DNA from: JANXUR01 sp038229415
Lineage (GTDB): Bacteria > Acidobacteriota > Terriglobia > Terriglobales > Acidobacteriaceae
DNA: 64,000 bases
Reading direction: 5' to 3'
Assembly: GCA_038229415.1 (NCBI GenBank)
Contig: JBBROM010000001.1
Span: forward strand, 372,001 to 436,000
The translations under genes and the position numbers were made by a program. The notes below the pieces were generated by a model that was not told the origin of the DNA, searched no databases, and saw only the letters and a list, made by a program, of their open reading frames with translations. Shown here in pieces: positions 8,862 through 17,632 of this stretch (position 1 is its first letter; each line of letters opens with the position of its first letter).

Positions 8862-10220
8862 TCACAACGCAGCCAAAATTACTCCTCTGCACTCTCCCAA
8901 GCCGATTCTGCGGAATCCTTCCGTCTCCGCGAATGCGCGACTCGTCACTTCGTCGCCGTCTTCCAGGAACTTTCGCACTTCGCCACTAGGCAGCGTCAGC
9001 GGCTCAGTACCACGCCATGTGAGTTCGAGCAGGCATCCCCGCGAATCCTTGGTTGGGCCGGAGATGGTTCCGCTGCCCAGCAGGTCACCGGGACGCAGGT
9101 CGCAACCATTGCTGGCGTGGTGCGTTAGCATCTGCGCCAGCGTCCAGTACAGGTCGCGTAGATTGCCGCGGCTCAGCCGCATTGGTGGGCCGCCCGCGTC
9201 CCGCATTTTCTGCGAACTGAGCCACAGCTCCACGGTCAGGTTGATTCCGCCGTGGGTCTGGTCGCCAGCATCGGAAAGATAGGGCAGCGGCGCAGGATCG
9301 CCCTCGGGCCGTGCGAACGCTGGAACCCGAAAAGGCGCCAACGCTTCCATCGTCACTACCCACGGCGAAACCGTGCTGGCGAAATTTTTGGCGAGGAACG
9401 GCCCCAGCGGCTGGTATTCCCAAGTCTGCATGTCGCGGGCCGACCAGTCATTCAAAATGCAGACGCCAAACATATGTGCCTCGGACTCAGCCATAGGAAT
9501 CGGCTCACCAAGCAGGTTGCCTCGGCCAACGTAGCAGCCGATTTCCAGCTCGTAGTCGAGCCGGCGGCTGGGGCCAAAGGTGGGAGGCTGCTCGGGGTTG
9601 TCGCGAGTCTGCCCATTAGGCCGCCGCACCGGTGTACCGCTCACTACAATGCTCGACGCCCGCCCGTGATAGCCGATGGGAATGTATTTGTAGTTGGGGA
9701 GCAGAGGATTATCGGGCCGGAACATGCTGCCGACATTGGTGGCGTGATAGATGGAGGCGTAAAAGTCGGTGTAGTCGCCGATGTGAGCGGGCCGTACCAT
9801 TTTCGCGCGGGCCTGCGGCTCCAGGGAGCGGCGCACCTGTTGCTGCAATCCCGCCGGAGCCTCGGCCCGCAGCAGTCGCTGCAACTCGCAGCGTAGCTTG
9901 TGCCAACTTGCCGGACCGAGCGCCATCAACGCATTCAGGTTGTGAGAAAGGCAGGCGGCCTTGATGCGAAAGTGAAGCGCCAGCAGCTCCAGATCCAAGG
10001 CAACCGGCAGACTCAGAATCTGGTCGCCGATCGCCACGCCGACATGCATTTCCAGGTTCGGCGCAACGAAAACGCCGTAGGGAAGATTCTGGATCGGAAA
10101 GTCTGTCGCAGGATCGTTCGCCGACTCGACCCAGCTAGTCAGCTTGGGGTCGTGGGTTTCATTCGGAGAAAAGAAGGTAGCAGAAGATGAGGGCGATCCC
10201 GCGTGCGACGAAAAAGTCAT
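8862..10220 (-). CDS. fahA: Fumarylacetoacetase
   Basis: 452 aa. It catalyses the last step of tyrosine catabolism, hydrolysing 4-fumarylacetoacetate to fumarate and acetoacetate. Family landmarks: FPIQNLPYGVF near the N-terminus (FAA N-terminal domain); DYTDFYASIYHATNVG, which supplies part of the metal site; YIPIGYHGRASSIV; LDYELEIGCYVGRGN; and the C-terminal GDLLGSGTISGP. The start is ATG 10220 with GAAGG only about two nt upstream, so the true start could be slightly different. It is the distal gene of the minus-strand cluster with hpd and hmgA, which sets the pathway. The cytoplasmic enzyme probably works as a dimer, as known for the family. Confidence 0.95.
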   Translation of the reverse strand: MTFSSHAGSPSSSATFFSPNETHDPKLTSWVESANDPATDFPIQNLPYGVFVAPNLEMHVGVAIGDQILSLPVALDLELLALHFRIKAACLSHNLNALMALGPASWHKLRCELQRLLRAEAPAGLQQQVRRSLEPQARAKMVRPAHIGDYTDFYASIYHATNVGSMFRPDNPLLPNYKYIPIGYHGRASSIVVSGTPVRRPNGQTRDNPEQPPTFGPSRRLDYELEIGCYVGRGNLLGEPIPMAESEAHMFGVCILNDWSARDMQTWEYQPLGPFLAKNFASTVSPWVVTMEALAPFRVPAFARPEGDPAPLPYLSDAGDQTHGGINLTVELWLSSQKMRDAGGPPMRLSRGNLRDLYWTLAQMLTHHASNGCDLRPGDLLGSGTISGPTKDSRGCLLELTWRGTEPLTLPSGEVRKFLEDGDEVTSRAFAETEGFRRIGLGECRGVILAAL

Positions 10221-10285
10221 ACCTTCATCATCACGCGGGACGGAGCCAAGAGCAAGCGCGCATCACGTCTGCCCTTAGCAACAGG

Positions 10286-10914
10286 CTAGTAGCCGACCGT
10301 CATTTGGCCGTGTTCGTGCGCTGGTTTTTCCAGCTCATCCACCAGTGCGACGGCGTAGTCTTCCATCGAGATTTTGCTCATCTGCTTCTCGTCCGCGATA
10401 AGTTGCGTGGTGCCAGCCGGAACTTGCCGGTGCGTTCGCCCGGCTCGAAGTAGCCCGCCGGGCTAAAGAACGTCCAGTTGATGTTCGACGCCTGCAACAA
10501 CTTCAGCGCCTTGGCGTGGGCCTTGGCGACGCCCATCCACTGTTCCGGCAGAAAGCCGGAGTCAATCAGCGTCACGCCGGGAGCAACCTCCAGCACACCT
10601 GCGCCGCCGACCATGATGAAGCGCGGACTGCCTTCGCCCTTCAAAGCCGTGATGAAACGGGACGTGACCGCTGAAATTTGGTCAAGGTCGGCGTCGGGCG
10701 GCTTGTAGGCGCTGACTACCGCATCGGCCCCATGAACATTCTCAGCGATCTTGGCCGCGTCAGAAATGTCGTCCTGCTTCACCGAAACTTGATCGGGCAG
10801 GCTGGATGATGAGCCGTCGCGCACACACGCGGTGACTTGATGTCCGCGCGCGAGCAATTCCTTCAGAATGCGGCTGCCTGCCATTCCGGTAGCGCCGTAG
10901 AGTACAACGTTCAT
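10286..10914 (-). pseudogene. NAD(P)H-binding (NmrA/YwnB-like) protein gene, frameshifted near the 3' end
   Basis: ATG 10914 has AGGAG nine nt upstream; an in-frame TTG six nt earlier is less likely. The N-terminus is a Rossmann motif (NVVLYGATGMAGSRILKEL), followed by SRFITALKGEG and WTFFSPAGYFEPGERTGKF, all typical of atypical short-chain NAD(P)-binding proteins of about 210 aa. The frame ends early at 10378 after an aberrant tail. In the neighbouring frame the expected C-terminus continues (QLIADEKQMSKISMEDYAVA, ending with a stop at 10286-10288). A single missing G near 10413-10415 on the plus strand would explain this. It is either a recent inactivation or a base-calling error. The role is probably redox or stress related. 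Confidence 0.7.
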
Positions 10915-11017
10915 AAGCAAAATCTCCTGGGGTGAAATGAGTCTGTGAACAAGATGCGGCTACGCGTGGTTTCGACGCAGAGCCTCGGTGTAAAGATTTC
11001 TTTGAGGGGAAAGCAGA

Positions 11018-11986
11018 CTAGCCGAGCCATCCCAGACCGCGAAGGTCGGCTACTGGTTCATCGAACGAACAGGATCCGAAGGCGATGGCAAAATTCTGGC
11101 GGAAGTCGGCGATCTGGTCTGTGGTCAGATTCACAGCGAGGCTACCGCCGTCCCAGGTGATTCCGGCGTGGGTGAAGAGCAGGGAAGTGGTGTCGCGATT
11201 GTGAAAGATGGCTTTCGCCTGCGCCAGATCAGCACCATTCCAAAGCGCGCCCGCCGCTAGAAATAAGCCGAGAAATCCGTGCATATTGCCGCACGCCGCG
11301 TCCGGTTCGTAGGTCAGCGGATAGCTCCCCGGCACCGCGTGATGTAGACCTGCCGTCGCCTTGAAAGCCAGCTTTCGCTCGGCACAGGCCGCGATAAATC
11401 TCAGCACATCGTCCGCAGCAGGAATCATCTGTGCCTTCACCCCGCCAGTCCGGATTTTGGCGCGAATCGAGCCGCCGGAATTGGCGCCAGCCTTGGTGAT
11501 AGCGTCGAGAAACTGCGGGCAGACCCCCGCGCTCAAGTCGGAAAATTCCAAGTATGCGGTGATCGGCGAAGGAATCAGTCGTGCGATTCTGTGCGCATCT
11601 TCCGGTGTGTTCAGCTTGCACTCGATGGCGTCAATCTGCGCCCGGTTCGCATCGGCGTGGGCTGTGTTGAAGGCACGAATGGCAGCGATGTCCGCCTCGA
11701 TGTTTTCGCCGACTAGTGCACTAACGCGCCACTCGCGCCGATTCTCGTCGTCTCCGCCAGAATGCTCCGTCCAAAACGGCGTGGCCGCAGCTTCAAACTC
11801 CGCCAGTCGCGCCGCCGGAACGATGAACCGCGCAAGCATCCACCGCACGTCACGATAGGCGTCGCTGCGCAAATAGCGCGCATAGTTGCCGACAGCCGGA
11901 GCCATGCCGAGGCCAGCAGGCGGAAACAGCCCCGCGTAGTCAATCAGCGATGAGAACAGTGCGCGAGCGGATGCGGTAGAGGACAT
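11018..11986 (-). CDS. Conserved protein of unknown function in the homogentisate cluster
   Basis: 322 aa from ATG 11986, giving MSSTASARALFSSLIDYAGL; the frame runs on upstream to 12109 but that part has repeat character and no ribosome site. No signal peptide or membrane segment. The sequence has alternating helix and strand segments, with FPPAGLGMAPAV near the N-terminus, AKIRTGGVKAQMIP in the middle and FKATAGLHHAVPG later, reminiscent of TIM-barrel enzymes, but I do not recognise a family. It lies between hmgA and fahA on the same strand, where many bacteria have maleylacetoacetate isomerase. No glutathione-transferase-like isomerase is seen in the cluster, so a pathway-related enzymatic role is possible but only inferred. 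Confidence 0.75.
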   Translation of the reverse strand: MSSTASARALFSSLIDYAGLFPPAGLGMAPAVGNYARYLRSDAYRDVRWMLARFIVPAARLAEFEAAATPFWTEHSGGDDENRREWRVSALVGENIEADIAAIRAFNTAHADANRAQIDAIECKLNTPEDAHRIARLIPSPITAYLEFSDLSAGVCPQFLDAITKAGANSGGSIRAKIRTGGVKAQMIPAADDVLRFIAACAERKLAFKATAGLHHAVPGSYPLTYEPDAACGNMHGFLGLFLAAGALWNGADLAQAKAIFHNRDTTSLLFTHAGITWDGGSLAVNLTTDQIADFRQNFAIAFGSCSFDEPVADLRGLGWLG

Positions 11987-12085
11987 GAAGATATTTTTAA
12001 TGCCGCCGAGAGTCCCAGAAAAGAAAATCCGGGAAAATATAGTTGAAAATGATGGCGCAAAATCTGCAACGTTGTTAGCGTTCCC

Positions 12086-12171
12086 CGTGGAACATTTTCC
12101 ACGAGCCATGGAACACTGCTTGTCGAAACTTCATTTGCCGGGTGCCCCGTCCAACCTTTGCTTGGGCGGGG
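12086..12171. repeat. Two intergenic hairpins between hmgA and the unknown gene
   Basis: CGTGGAA (12086-12092) and TTCCACG (12097-12103) form a perfect 7-bp inverted repeat. CCCCGTCC (12145-12152) and GGGCGGGG (12164-12171) form a second stem with one G-T pair, followed by ATTTT in the plus direction. The second resembles the GTGCCCC...GGGGC hairpins scattered in acidobacterial genomes. The GC-rich stems may attenuate the minus-strand transcript between hmgA and the gene at 11018-11986. Confidence 0.5.
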
Positions 12172-12202
12172 ATTTTCGTACGTCGAGGCTAAGCGCTCGC
12201 CT

Positions 12203-13501
12203 CTACTTCTTCCCGTTAAACCGCTTGGGAATATCCTGCCAGCACTCGTAGTATTCGTGCTGTAACTCGGCCGTCGCCATCGCGTGCTGCGTCACCTTCA
12301 CTACGAAGCGCGTCTCGAACATGAACGCCAACGTATTCGCCAGATACACCGGCTTCAGGTCGGCTTCGGTTGCGCCTTTTACCGTCGCAGCATCGGGCCC
12401 GTGGCCCGACATGCAGTTGTGCAGACTCGCACCGCCGGGCAAAAATCCTTCGGCCTTCGCGTCATACTCACCGCGAATCAGACCCATGAACTCATTCATA
12501 AAGTTGCGATGGAACCACGGCGGACGGAACGTGTTCTCCGCCACCATCCAGCGCGGCGGGAAGATGACGAAGTCGCAATTCGCCGTGCCCGGAATCGACG
12601 ACGGCGCGGTCAGCACCGTATAGATCGAAGGGTCAGGATGATCAAACGTCACCGAGTTGATGCAGTTGAAGTTCGCCAGGTCATACTTGTAGGGCGTCCA
12701 GGTGCCGTGCCACGCCACGACATTCAGCGGCGAGTGATTGATCTCCGCTTCCCACAGCCGTCCGCCAAATTTATTGATGACACGGAAGTCGCCTTCGATG
12801 TCTTCAAACGCGGCGACCGGCGCAAGAAAGCCGCGTGCATTCGCCAAGCCGTTTGCGCCGATGGGGCCGAGATCAGGTAGCCGGAAATATGGTCCATGAT
12901 TTTCGCAGATGTAGCCGCGGGCTTGCGCTTCCAGCAGTTCCACGCGGAACTTGATGCCGCGCGGAATCACGACAATCTCTCCGGGAGCCGCTTCCAGAAT
13001 CCCCATCTCAGTGTGGAAGCGCAGCATGCCCAGTTGCGGCACGATGAGCAACTCGCCGTCGGCGCTATAAAAGTAGCGGCCCTTCATCGAAGCATTGCAA
13101 ACGTAAATGTGAATGGCCAAACCGGAATGCGTGCCGACGTCGCCGTTGCCGCCGAGCGTGATCAGTCCGTCCACAAAATCGGTGGGCGTGGAGGGTAGCG
13201 CAAAGGGCGACCAGCGCAACTGATTCGGCGTGGCATGCACTTCATCGAATGGCGTGGAGCGCAGAAATCCCTGCGTGCGTTCCACAAACGGTTTATGCAT
13301 CACGCTGGGCCGGATGCGATACATCCACGAACGCCGGTTGATGTGGCGCGGCGAGGTGAACGGCGTGCCCGAAAGCTGCTCGGGATAAAGTCCATACGGC
13401 GGCCGTTGCGGTGAGTTCGCGCCTATGGGCAGTGCACCGGGCAGAGCTTCGGTGGCGAATTCATTGCCAAAGCCGGATTGATATTGCAATGTGTCGGTCA
13501 T
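12203..13501 (-). CDS. hmgA: Homogentisate 1,2-dioxygenase
   Basis: 432 aa. This Fe(II) ring-cleavage enzyme converts homogentisate to 4-maleylacetoacetate. Recognisable parts are YQSGFGNEFATEALPGALP at the N-terminus and the iron-site region PPWFHRNFMNEFMGLI (His and Glu ligands by comparison with the human enzyme), followed by ASLHNCMSGHGPD with the second His. ATG 13501 has AGGGGCG about five nt upstream. It begins 8 nt after hpd ends, so the two are surely co-transcribed. Length matches the family (430-445 aa). Cytoplasmic, probably a hexamer as in homologues. Confidence 0.96.
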   Translation of the reverse strand: MTDTLQYQSGFGNEFATEALPGALPIGANSPQRPPYGLYPEQLSGTPFTSPRHINRRSWMYRIRPSVMHKPFVERTQGFLRSTPFDEVHATPNQLRWSPFALPSTPTDFVDGLITLGGNGDVGTHSGLAIHIYVCNASMKGRYFYSADGELLIVPQLGMLRFHTEMGILEAAPGEIVVIPRGIKFRVELLEAQARGYICENHGPYFRLPDLGPIGANGLANARGFLAPVAAFEDIEGDFRVINKFGGRLWEAEINHSPLNVVAWHGTWTPYKYDLANFNCINSVTFDHPDPSIYTVLTAPSSIPGTANCDFVIFPPRWMVAENTFRPPWFHRNFMNEFMGLIRGEYDAKAEGFLPGGASLHNCMSGHGPDAATVKGATEADLKPVYLANTLAFMFETRFVVKVTQHAMATAELQHEYYECWQDIPKRFNGKK

Positions 13502-13509
13502 GTTCGCCC

Positions 13510-14598
13510 CTATAAATTTCCGCGCCGCGCCTGCTCGGCCTCGATCGACTCGAACAGCGCCTTGAAGTTACCCTTGCCGAATCCCTTGCAGCCCTTGCGC
13601 TGGATGATTTCATAGAACAGCGTGGGGCGATCTTCTACCGGCTTGCTGAAGATTTGCAGCAGGTAGCCTTCGGTGTCGCGATCCACCAGAATGCCGAGCT
13701 TTTTGATGGCGTCGAGCGATTCGTCAATCTCACCCACGCGGTCGCGCAATGCTTCATAGTATGTGTCCGGAACGCGCAGAAAATCCACGCCGCGATCCGT
13801 GAGCATACCCACGGTGGCAATCTCGTCCTTGCACTGCAGCGCGAGATGCTGCACACCTGGTCCGCCGTACCACTCGATGTATTCCTGAATCTGACTCTTG
13901 CGTTTACCTGCCGCCGGCTCGTTGATGGGGAACTTTACCGAGTACGAATCGTCGCTCATCACGATGGACATGAGCGCGGAATATTCCGTCGAAATATCCT
14001 TGTCGTCGAAGGTGATGTAGCGATGGAAGCCCAGCACGTCGGCGTAAAAGTTTGCCCACGTATTCATCTCGCCGAGTTCAACGTTGCCCACCATGTGGTC
14101 AATGCGCAGAATGCCGCAATCGGGTTCGGGAATCGGTGCCGCAACGTAGCCAGGCAGGAACGGGCCGTTGTAGTCCTTGAAGCTGATGATGGAATGGATG
14201 GTGTCGCCGTAAGTATGAATGGCGGATTTGCGAATGGTGCCATGCGCATCGGTAACGTCGTGCGGCTGCTCGAAGGGCTTGGCCCCGCGTTCCATCGCAG
14301 CAGCAAAGGCGGCGTCGCAGTCGAACACCTCAAACACAATGTCGCGCACACCGTCGCCGTGCTTCGCAAGATGCTCGACGATGGGGCCATTGTTGGTGAG
14401 CGGCGTGGTGAGCACAAAGTTCACCTTATTCTGCGTCAGCACATAGCTGGTGCGGTCGCGCAGTCCGGTTTCCAGGCCCGCGTAAGCGGCCTGAGAAAAT
14501 CCGAAGGCCTTGCGATAGTAGTAGGCGGATTGGCGGGCGTTGCCCACCCAGAATTCCACATGATGAATGCGCTTGAGCTTGAGCGGATTGGTTCCCAT
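13510..14598 (-). CDS. hpd: 4-Hydroxyphenylpyruvate dioxygenase
   Basis: 362 aa. It converts 4-hydroxyphenylpyruvate to homogentisate with Fe(II) and O2, committing tyrosine to degradation. Two vicinal-oxygen-chelate domains are visible. IHHVEFWVGNARQSAYYY opens the first. The second opens with LRIDHMVGNVE, which carries an iron His; another His sits in GVQHLALQC, and the Glu ligand lies in the C-terminal PTLFYEIIQRKG. ATG 14598 has AAGGGGC six nt upstream. It is the first gene of the minus-strand cluster hpd-hmgA-unknown-NAD(P)H protein-fahA. The promoter should lie in the 350-nt gap before the tRNA gene, but no clear hexamers are seen there. Confidence 0.96.
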   Translation of the reverse strand: MGTNPLKLKRIHHVEFWVGNARQSAYYYRKAFGFSQAAYAGLETGLRDRTSYVLTQNKVNFVLTTPLTNNGPIVEHLAKHGDGVRDIVFEVFDCDAAFAAAMERGAKPFEQPHDVTDAHGTIRKSAIHTYGDTIHSIISFKDYNGPFLPGYVAAPIPEPDCGILRIDHMVGNVELGEMNTWANFYADVLGFHRYITFDDKDISTEYSALMSIVMSDDSYSVKFPINEPAAGKRKSQIQEYIEWYGGPGVQHLALQCKDEIATVGMLTDRGVDFLRVPDTYYEALRDRVGEIDESLDAIKKLGILVDRDTEGYLLQIFSKPVEDRPTLFYEIIQRKGCKGFGKGNFKALFESIEAEQARRGNL

Positions 14599-14948
14599 GA
14601 ATGCCCCTTGCTGCCATTGGCGAATAATGAAGGTGGAAAATCCCTGCCGTTTGCAGAACCTCTCTATGGTAACGCCGCGAGGCCTGCTGTGAAAATGCGG
14701 TTCCGAAGGCGAGGCCGCGCGGAAGTGCGAGATCGTTAGGAGAAGCGAGGTTTCGGTTTACGAACGGAGGGTGCCCGGTTGTTTGGTTCGCTCGGCACGT
14801 GTCGGTGGCCAATCGCAGCGAAGGAGGGCGGACGAAATCCACAGTCAGGCCCGCGCGCACCGCGACACACGAAAATCGGATGCTATAATCAGATGTTCGT
14901 TCCGCAAGGCGGTTTCACCCGAAATTCTTCAGGGTTCGCCCAAAGCAC
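14599..14948. other. Intergenic region between hpd and tRNA-Lys
   Basis: 350 nt without a supported gene. It must contain the divergent control region of hpd (minus strand) and the tRNA promoter at its right end. Several short purine-rich strings occur (AAGGAGGGCG at 14821) but no start codon or conserved frame follows them. Confidence 0.4.
14862..14889 (+). promoter_or_regulatory. Promoter of tRNA-Lys
   Basis: A perfect TATAAT (14884-14889) is preceded after 16 nt by GCGACA (14862-14867), a partial match to TTGACA. The -10 lies 59 nt before the mature tRNA, leaving room for a short 5' leader. The position and the perfect -10 make this the likely tRNA promoter. Confidence 0.6.
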
Positions 14949-15026
<78 letters not shown>

Positions 15027-15302
15027 ACATCCGTTGCCAGGTAGTTTCGGTCTCATGCCGGATGATTCCCAGGCATTGCAAACCAGCATCGCACCGCCTG
15101 CCGCCCGCAAACCCCTTTTCTGGGATGCGGTGCAGCGTTTTAACCATCTGCAGCCATACGCCACGACATTTTTGGAAGAATTAAAGTGACATTAATTTGT
15201 TTCTGATAAACTCCTCGCAAATGGCACCACGAGATTTGAAGCACGGTCCACGCCAATACACTCAGGCTCGCACATCAATAGTCCACTCGGAAAAGGAGAT
15301 CT

Positions 15303-16127
15303 ATGCCCCAATCAAACTGCATTGTCTTAATCCACGGACTGTGGATGACCGCCCTTAGCTGGGAAAACTGGGTCAAGCGTTACACCGATAAAGGGTATCG
15401 CGTTATTGCGACGAGCTGGCCTGGCATGGATGTCGATATCAATGAACTACGGCATGATCCTTCACCAATAGCGACGCTGGGAGTTACGGAGATTGTCGAT
15501 CACTACGAGAAGATCATTCGAGCGTTGGACGGCCCACCCATCCTCATCGGCCATTCTTTCGGCGGCTTGATTACTCAAATTCTGCTCGACCGCGGTCTGG
15601 GTGTATCAGGTGTCGCCATCGCACCGGCTCCGGTGAAAGGCATCCTCTTTTTGCCGTTCTCGACTCTCAAAGTATCCTTCCCGGCATTGAGCAATCCAGC
15701 CAACAATCACCGCGCACTACCTTTGACGCCAGACCAGTTTCACTATGCATTTACCAATAATCTCAGTGAAGAGGACTCGCTGGTCGTCTACAACCGCTAT
15801 GCTGTGCCCGGCCCAGACCACGTTCTATTCCAGGGGGCTCTCGCAAACTTCAATCCTCACGCCGCAACCGCAGTCGACTTTCACAACAACGATCGAGCCC
15901 CGCTCCTGCTGATTTCAGGAGGAGAAGATCACGTATCGCCAGCATCCGTTGTTGAAGCCAACTTCAAGCTGTACAAGAATTCAACGGCGCTCACCGAATA
16001 TAGGGAATTTCCGGGGAGGACGCATTACACCCTCGGTCAACCTGGCTGGGAAGAGGTAGCCGACTACGCGCTGGACTGGGCTTCAAGCCATGCATTGGCG
16101 AAGCCGACGACCGCTGGAACATCATGA
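15303..16127 (+). CDS. Alpha/beta-hydrolase
   Basis: 274 aa. It starts at ATG 15303 with AAGGAG five nt upstream. An alpha/beta-hydrolase fold is clear: VLIHGLWMTALSW (oxyanion region), nucleophile elbow GHSFGG (Ser about 85), acid in LISGGEDHVSP and catalytic His in GRTHYT. It resembles haloperoxidase-like or esterase-type hydrolases acting on small esters or lactones; the substrate is unknown. Its stop overlaps the start of the next gene by ATGA, so the two are translationally coupled. It is the first gene of the tRNA-Lys island. Confidence 0.85.
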   Translation: MPQSNCIVLIHGLWMTALSWENWVKRYTDKGYRVIATSWPGMDVDINELRHDPSPIATLGVTEIVDHYEKIIRALDGPPILIGHSFGGLITQILLDRGLGVSGVAIAPAPVKGILFLPFSTLKVSFPALSNPANNHRALPLTPDQFHYAFTNNLSEEDSLVVYNRYAVPGPDHVLFQGALANFNPHAATAVDFHNNDRAPLLLISGGEDHVSPASVVEANFKLYKNSTALTEYREFPGRTHYTLGQPGWEEVADYALDWASSHALAKPTTAGTS

Positions 16128-17056
16128 AAGCTGCTCGTATACACAGCTTCGGACCGCCTGATGTCATTGTTATCGAAGATGTGCCGCGACCGATACCTGG
16201 TGCCGGACAAGTGGTGATACGAGTTGCCGCAGCGGGTGTTGGCCCTTGGGACGCATTGATTCGAGAGCACACGAGTGTTGTAACTGTATCTCTTCCGTTG
16301 ATATTAGGATCGGACTTGGCGGGGATCATTGAAGGCGTAGGCGCTGACGTCACTCAGTTCAAGGTGGGAGAAAAAGTATACGGTGTGACCAATCCGCAGT
16401 TCGTTGGAGCATATGCGGAGTACGCGCTCGCGTCGGCGAAAATGATCGGTCGAAAACCCGAATCCATGAGCTTCAATGAGGCTGCTTCTGTGCCCGTGGT
16501 CGCTGTCACTGCATGGCAGATGCTATTTGATTACGCCAAAGCGCAGGCGGGCCAGAGTGTTCTTATTCATGGGGCGGCGGGTAACGTCGGAGCCTACGCT
16601 GTTCAACTTGCAAAACAGGCTGGCCTCGAGGTTTTCGCGACTGCGGCTTCGCAAGACGCGGACTATGTTCGTAGCCTTGGCGCGACAACAGTCGTCGATT
16701 ATAAGACTGCCCAATTCGAAGATGTTGTCCCGCAACTCGATGTGGTCCTCGATATGGTCGGTGGGGATACACGGGACCGTTCGTTCCGAGTAATCAAACC
16801 GGGTGGGGTTCTTGTCTCAGTTTTCTCGGAGTCTACGCCTAAAGATCCGCCCAGTGACGTACGTTTCGTCTTTTTTCTCGTTGAAGTCACCTCGGAGAGT
16901 CTCGACAGAATATCGAATTTGTTCAGTGAGGGAAAGCTAGCCGCGCAAGTAGGAACGGTAATCCCGCTGGAGCAGGTGCGCTCCGCACACGAGATGCTGG
17001 CCGGGGCGCCGCACAAGCGGGGCAAAATCATTTTGAGCATAGCCGAGCTTGATTGA
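16124..17056 (+). CDS. NADP-dependent oxidoreductase of the MDR family (quinone-oxidoreductase-like)
   Basis: 310 aa. A medium-chain dehydrogenase/reductase without the structural-zinc loop. The N-terminal GroES-like half has IPGAGQVVIRVAAAGVGPWD and LILGSDLAGIIEGVG; the nucleotide-binding half has VLIHGAAGNVGAYAVQLAK and LGATTVVDYK. Such enzymes reduce quinones or activated enones with NAD(P)H. The start overlaps the hydrolase stop by four bases (ATGA). Together they could process an oxidised small molecule, but this is inference from neighbourhood only. Confidence 0.9.
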   Translation: MKAARIHSFGPPDVIVIEDVPRPIPGAGQVVIRVAAAGVGPWDALIREHTSVVTVSLPLILGSDLAGIIEGVGADVTQFKVGEKVYGVTNPQFVGAYAEYALASAKMIGRKPESMSFNEAASVPVVAVTAWQMLFDYAKAQAGQSVLIHGAAGNVGAYAVQLAKQAGLEVFATAASQDADYVRSLGATTVVDYKTAQFEDVVPQLDVVLDMVGGDTRDRSFRVIKPGGVLVSVFSESTPKDPPSDVRFVFFLVEVTSESLDRISNLFSEGKLAAQVGTVIPLEQVRSAHEMLAGAPHKRGKIILSIAELD

Positions 17057-17100
17057 AGCTTTGCTGTCGCGAAACTGCTTTGGAACGAGGAGGGAACAAC

Positions 17101-17355
17101 ATGAATCGTATACCAGATCAAGAGTTAATTTTAATTCCCGGTGGAACCCTTATAACAGCCACCCCTGAGGAAGGACGTGCTCTTGCAATCACCATGGCAA
17201 GGCATATGATCCACAATATTCAACCCGACCTGGATGTCCTTAAAGGCGGCCGACCGGGCTACGCAACGAATCCAGACAGCCTAATCGCAGCCAGCCAGGT
17301 GGTGGCCATCGAGTTCCAAACCATCGCTGCGGCGAACAATTATTGGCGCAAATAA
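17101..17355 (+). CDS. Small hypothetical protein
   Basis: 84 aa from ATG 17101, chosen because GAGGAGGG lies seven nt upstream; the frame is open back to 17053 without a ribosome site. There is no signal or membrane segment. Sequence features: LILIPGGTLITATPEEGRAL near the N-terminus and a helix-prone remainder (AITMARHMIHNIQ, AIEFQTIAAANNYW). It follows the oxidoreductase by 44 nt in the same direction and ends the plus-strand half of the island. Function unknown. Confidence 0.7.
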   Translation: MNRIPDQELILIPGGTLITATPEEGRALAITMARHMIHNIQPDLDVLKGGRPGYATNPDSLIAASQVVAIEFQTIAAANNYWRK

Positions 17356-17434
17356 TATGGGGACAGACGAGACATACCGCAATTTTTTCTGCGGCAAGTG
17401 GCCCATCCTAAATTATGCGCTCTTTGCCGGCCAC

Positions 17435-17459
17435 CCCACCCTTGGCTTTTAGGGGTGGG
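17435..17459. repeat. CCCACCC/GGGTGGG hairpin element
   Basis: CCCACCC (17435-17441) and GGGTGGG (17453-17459) form a 7-bp stem between the convergent halves of the island. A similar hairpin occurs at 47894-47934, suggesting a dispersed repeat; here it could act as a bidirectional terminator. Confidence 0.5.
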
Positions 17460-17515
17460 ATGGAGGCTTGCGCGTTCTTGTCGACAGCCCCAGTGCTTCC
17501 TGCCGGGCGCAAGAT

Positions 17516-17632
17516 CTACTTCCGGTTCTGTTCGCGGTCCAAGCGTCGAACCTCAATCACTGTAAACACGAATCCGCCAACGAGCAGCAAAAACACCAAA
17601 ATCCCCACCGCAAATATGTTGAAATCTGGCAT
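17516..17632 (-). CDS. Tiny single-span membrane protein
   Basis: 38 aa from ATG 17632. It contains one hydrophobic span (FAVGILVFLLLVGGFVFTVI) followed by a charged tail (EVRRLDREQNRK), the pattern of a small membrane-anchored peptide with a cytoplasmic C-terminus. Its start codon overlaps the stop of the preceding gene as TAATG, which argues for translational coupling and for its being real. Function unknown. Confidence 0.6.
   Translation of the reverse strand: MPDFNIFAVGILVFLLLVGGFVFTVIEVRRLDREQNRK

Noticed and set aside
9252..9896. Long open frame on the plus strand across fahA
   Set aside because: Antisense shadow of fumarylacetoacetase with a low-complexity Arg/Gly-rich product.
13654..14739. 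Long open frame on the plus strand across hpd (361 codons)
   Set aside because: It is antisense to a certain gene, has no ribosome site and no family features; GC-rich codon structure explains it.
15055..15189. 44-codon frame right after tRNA-Lys, possibly an integrase remnant
   Set aside because: No ribosome site and no resemblance to integrase motifs (no R...HxxR...Y pattern); kept only as non-coding island DNA.
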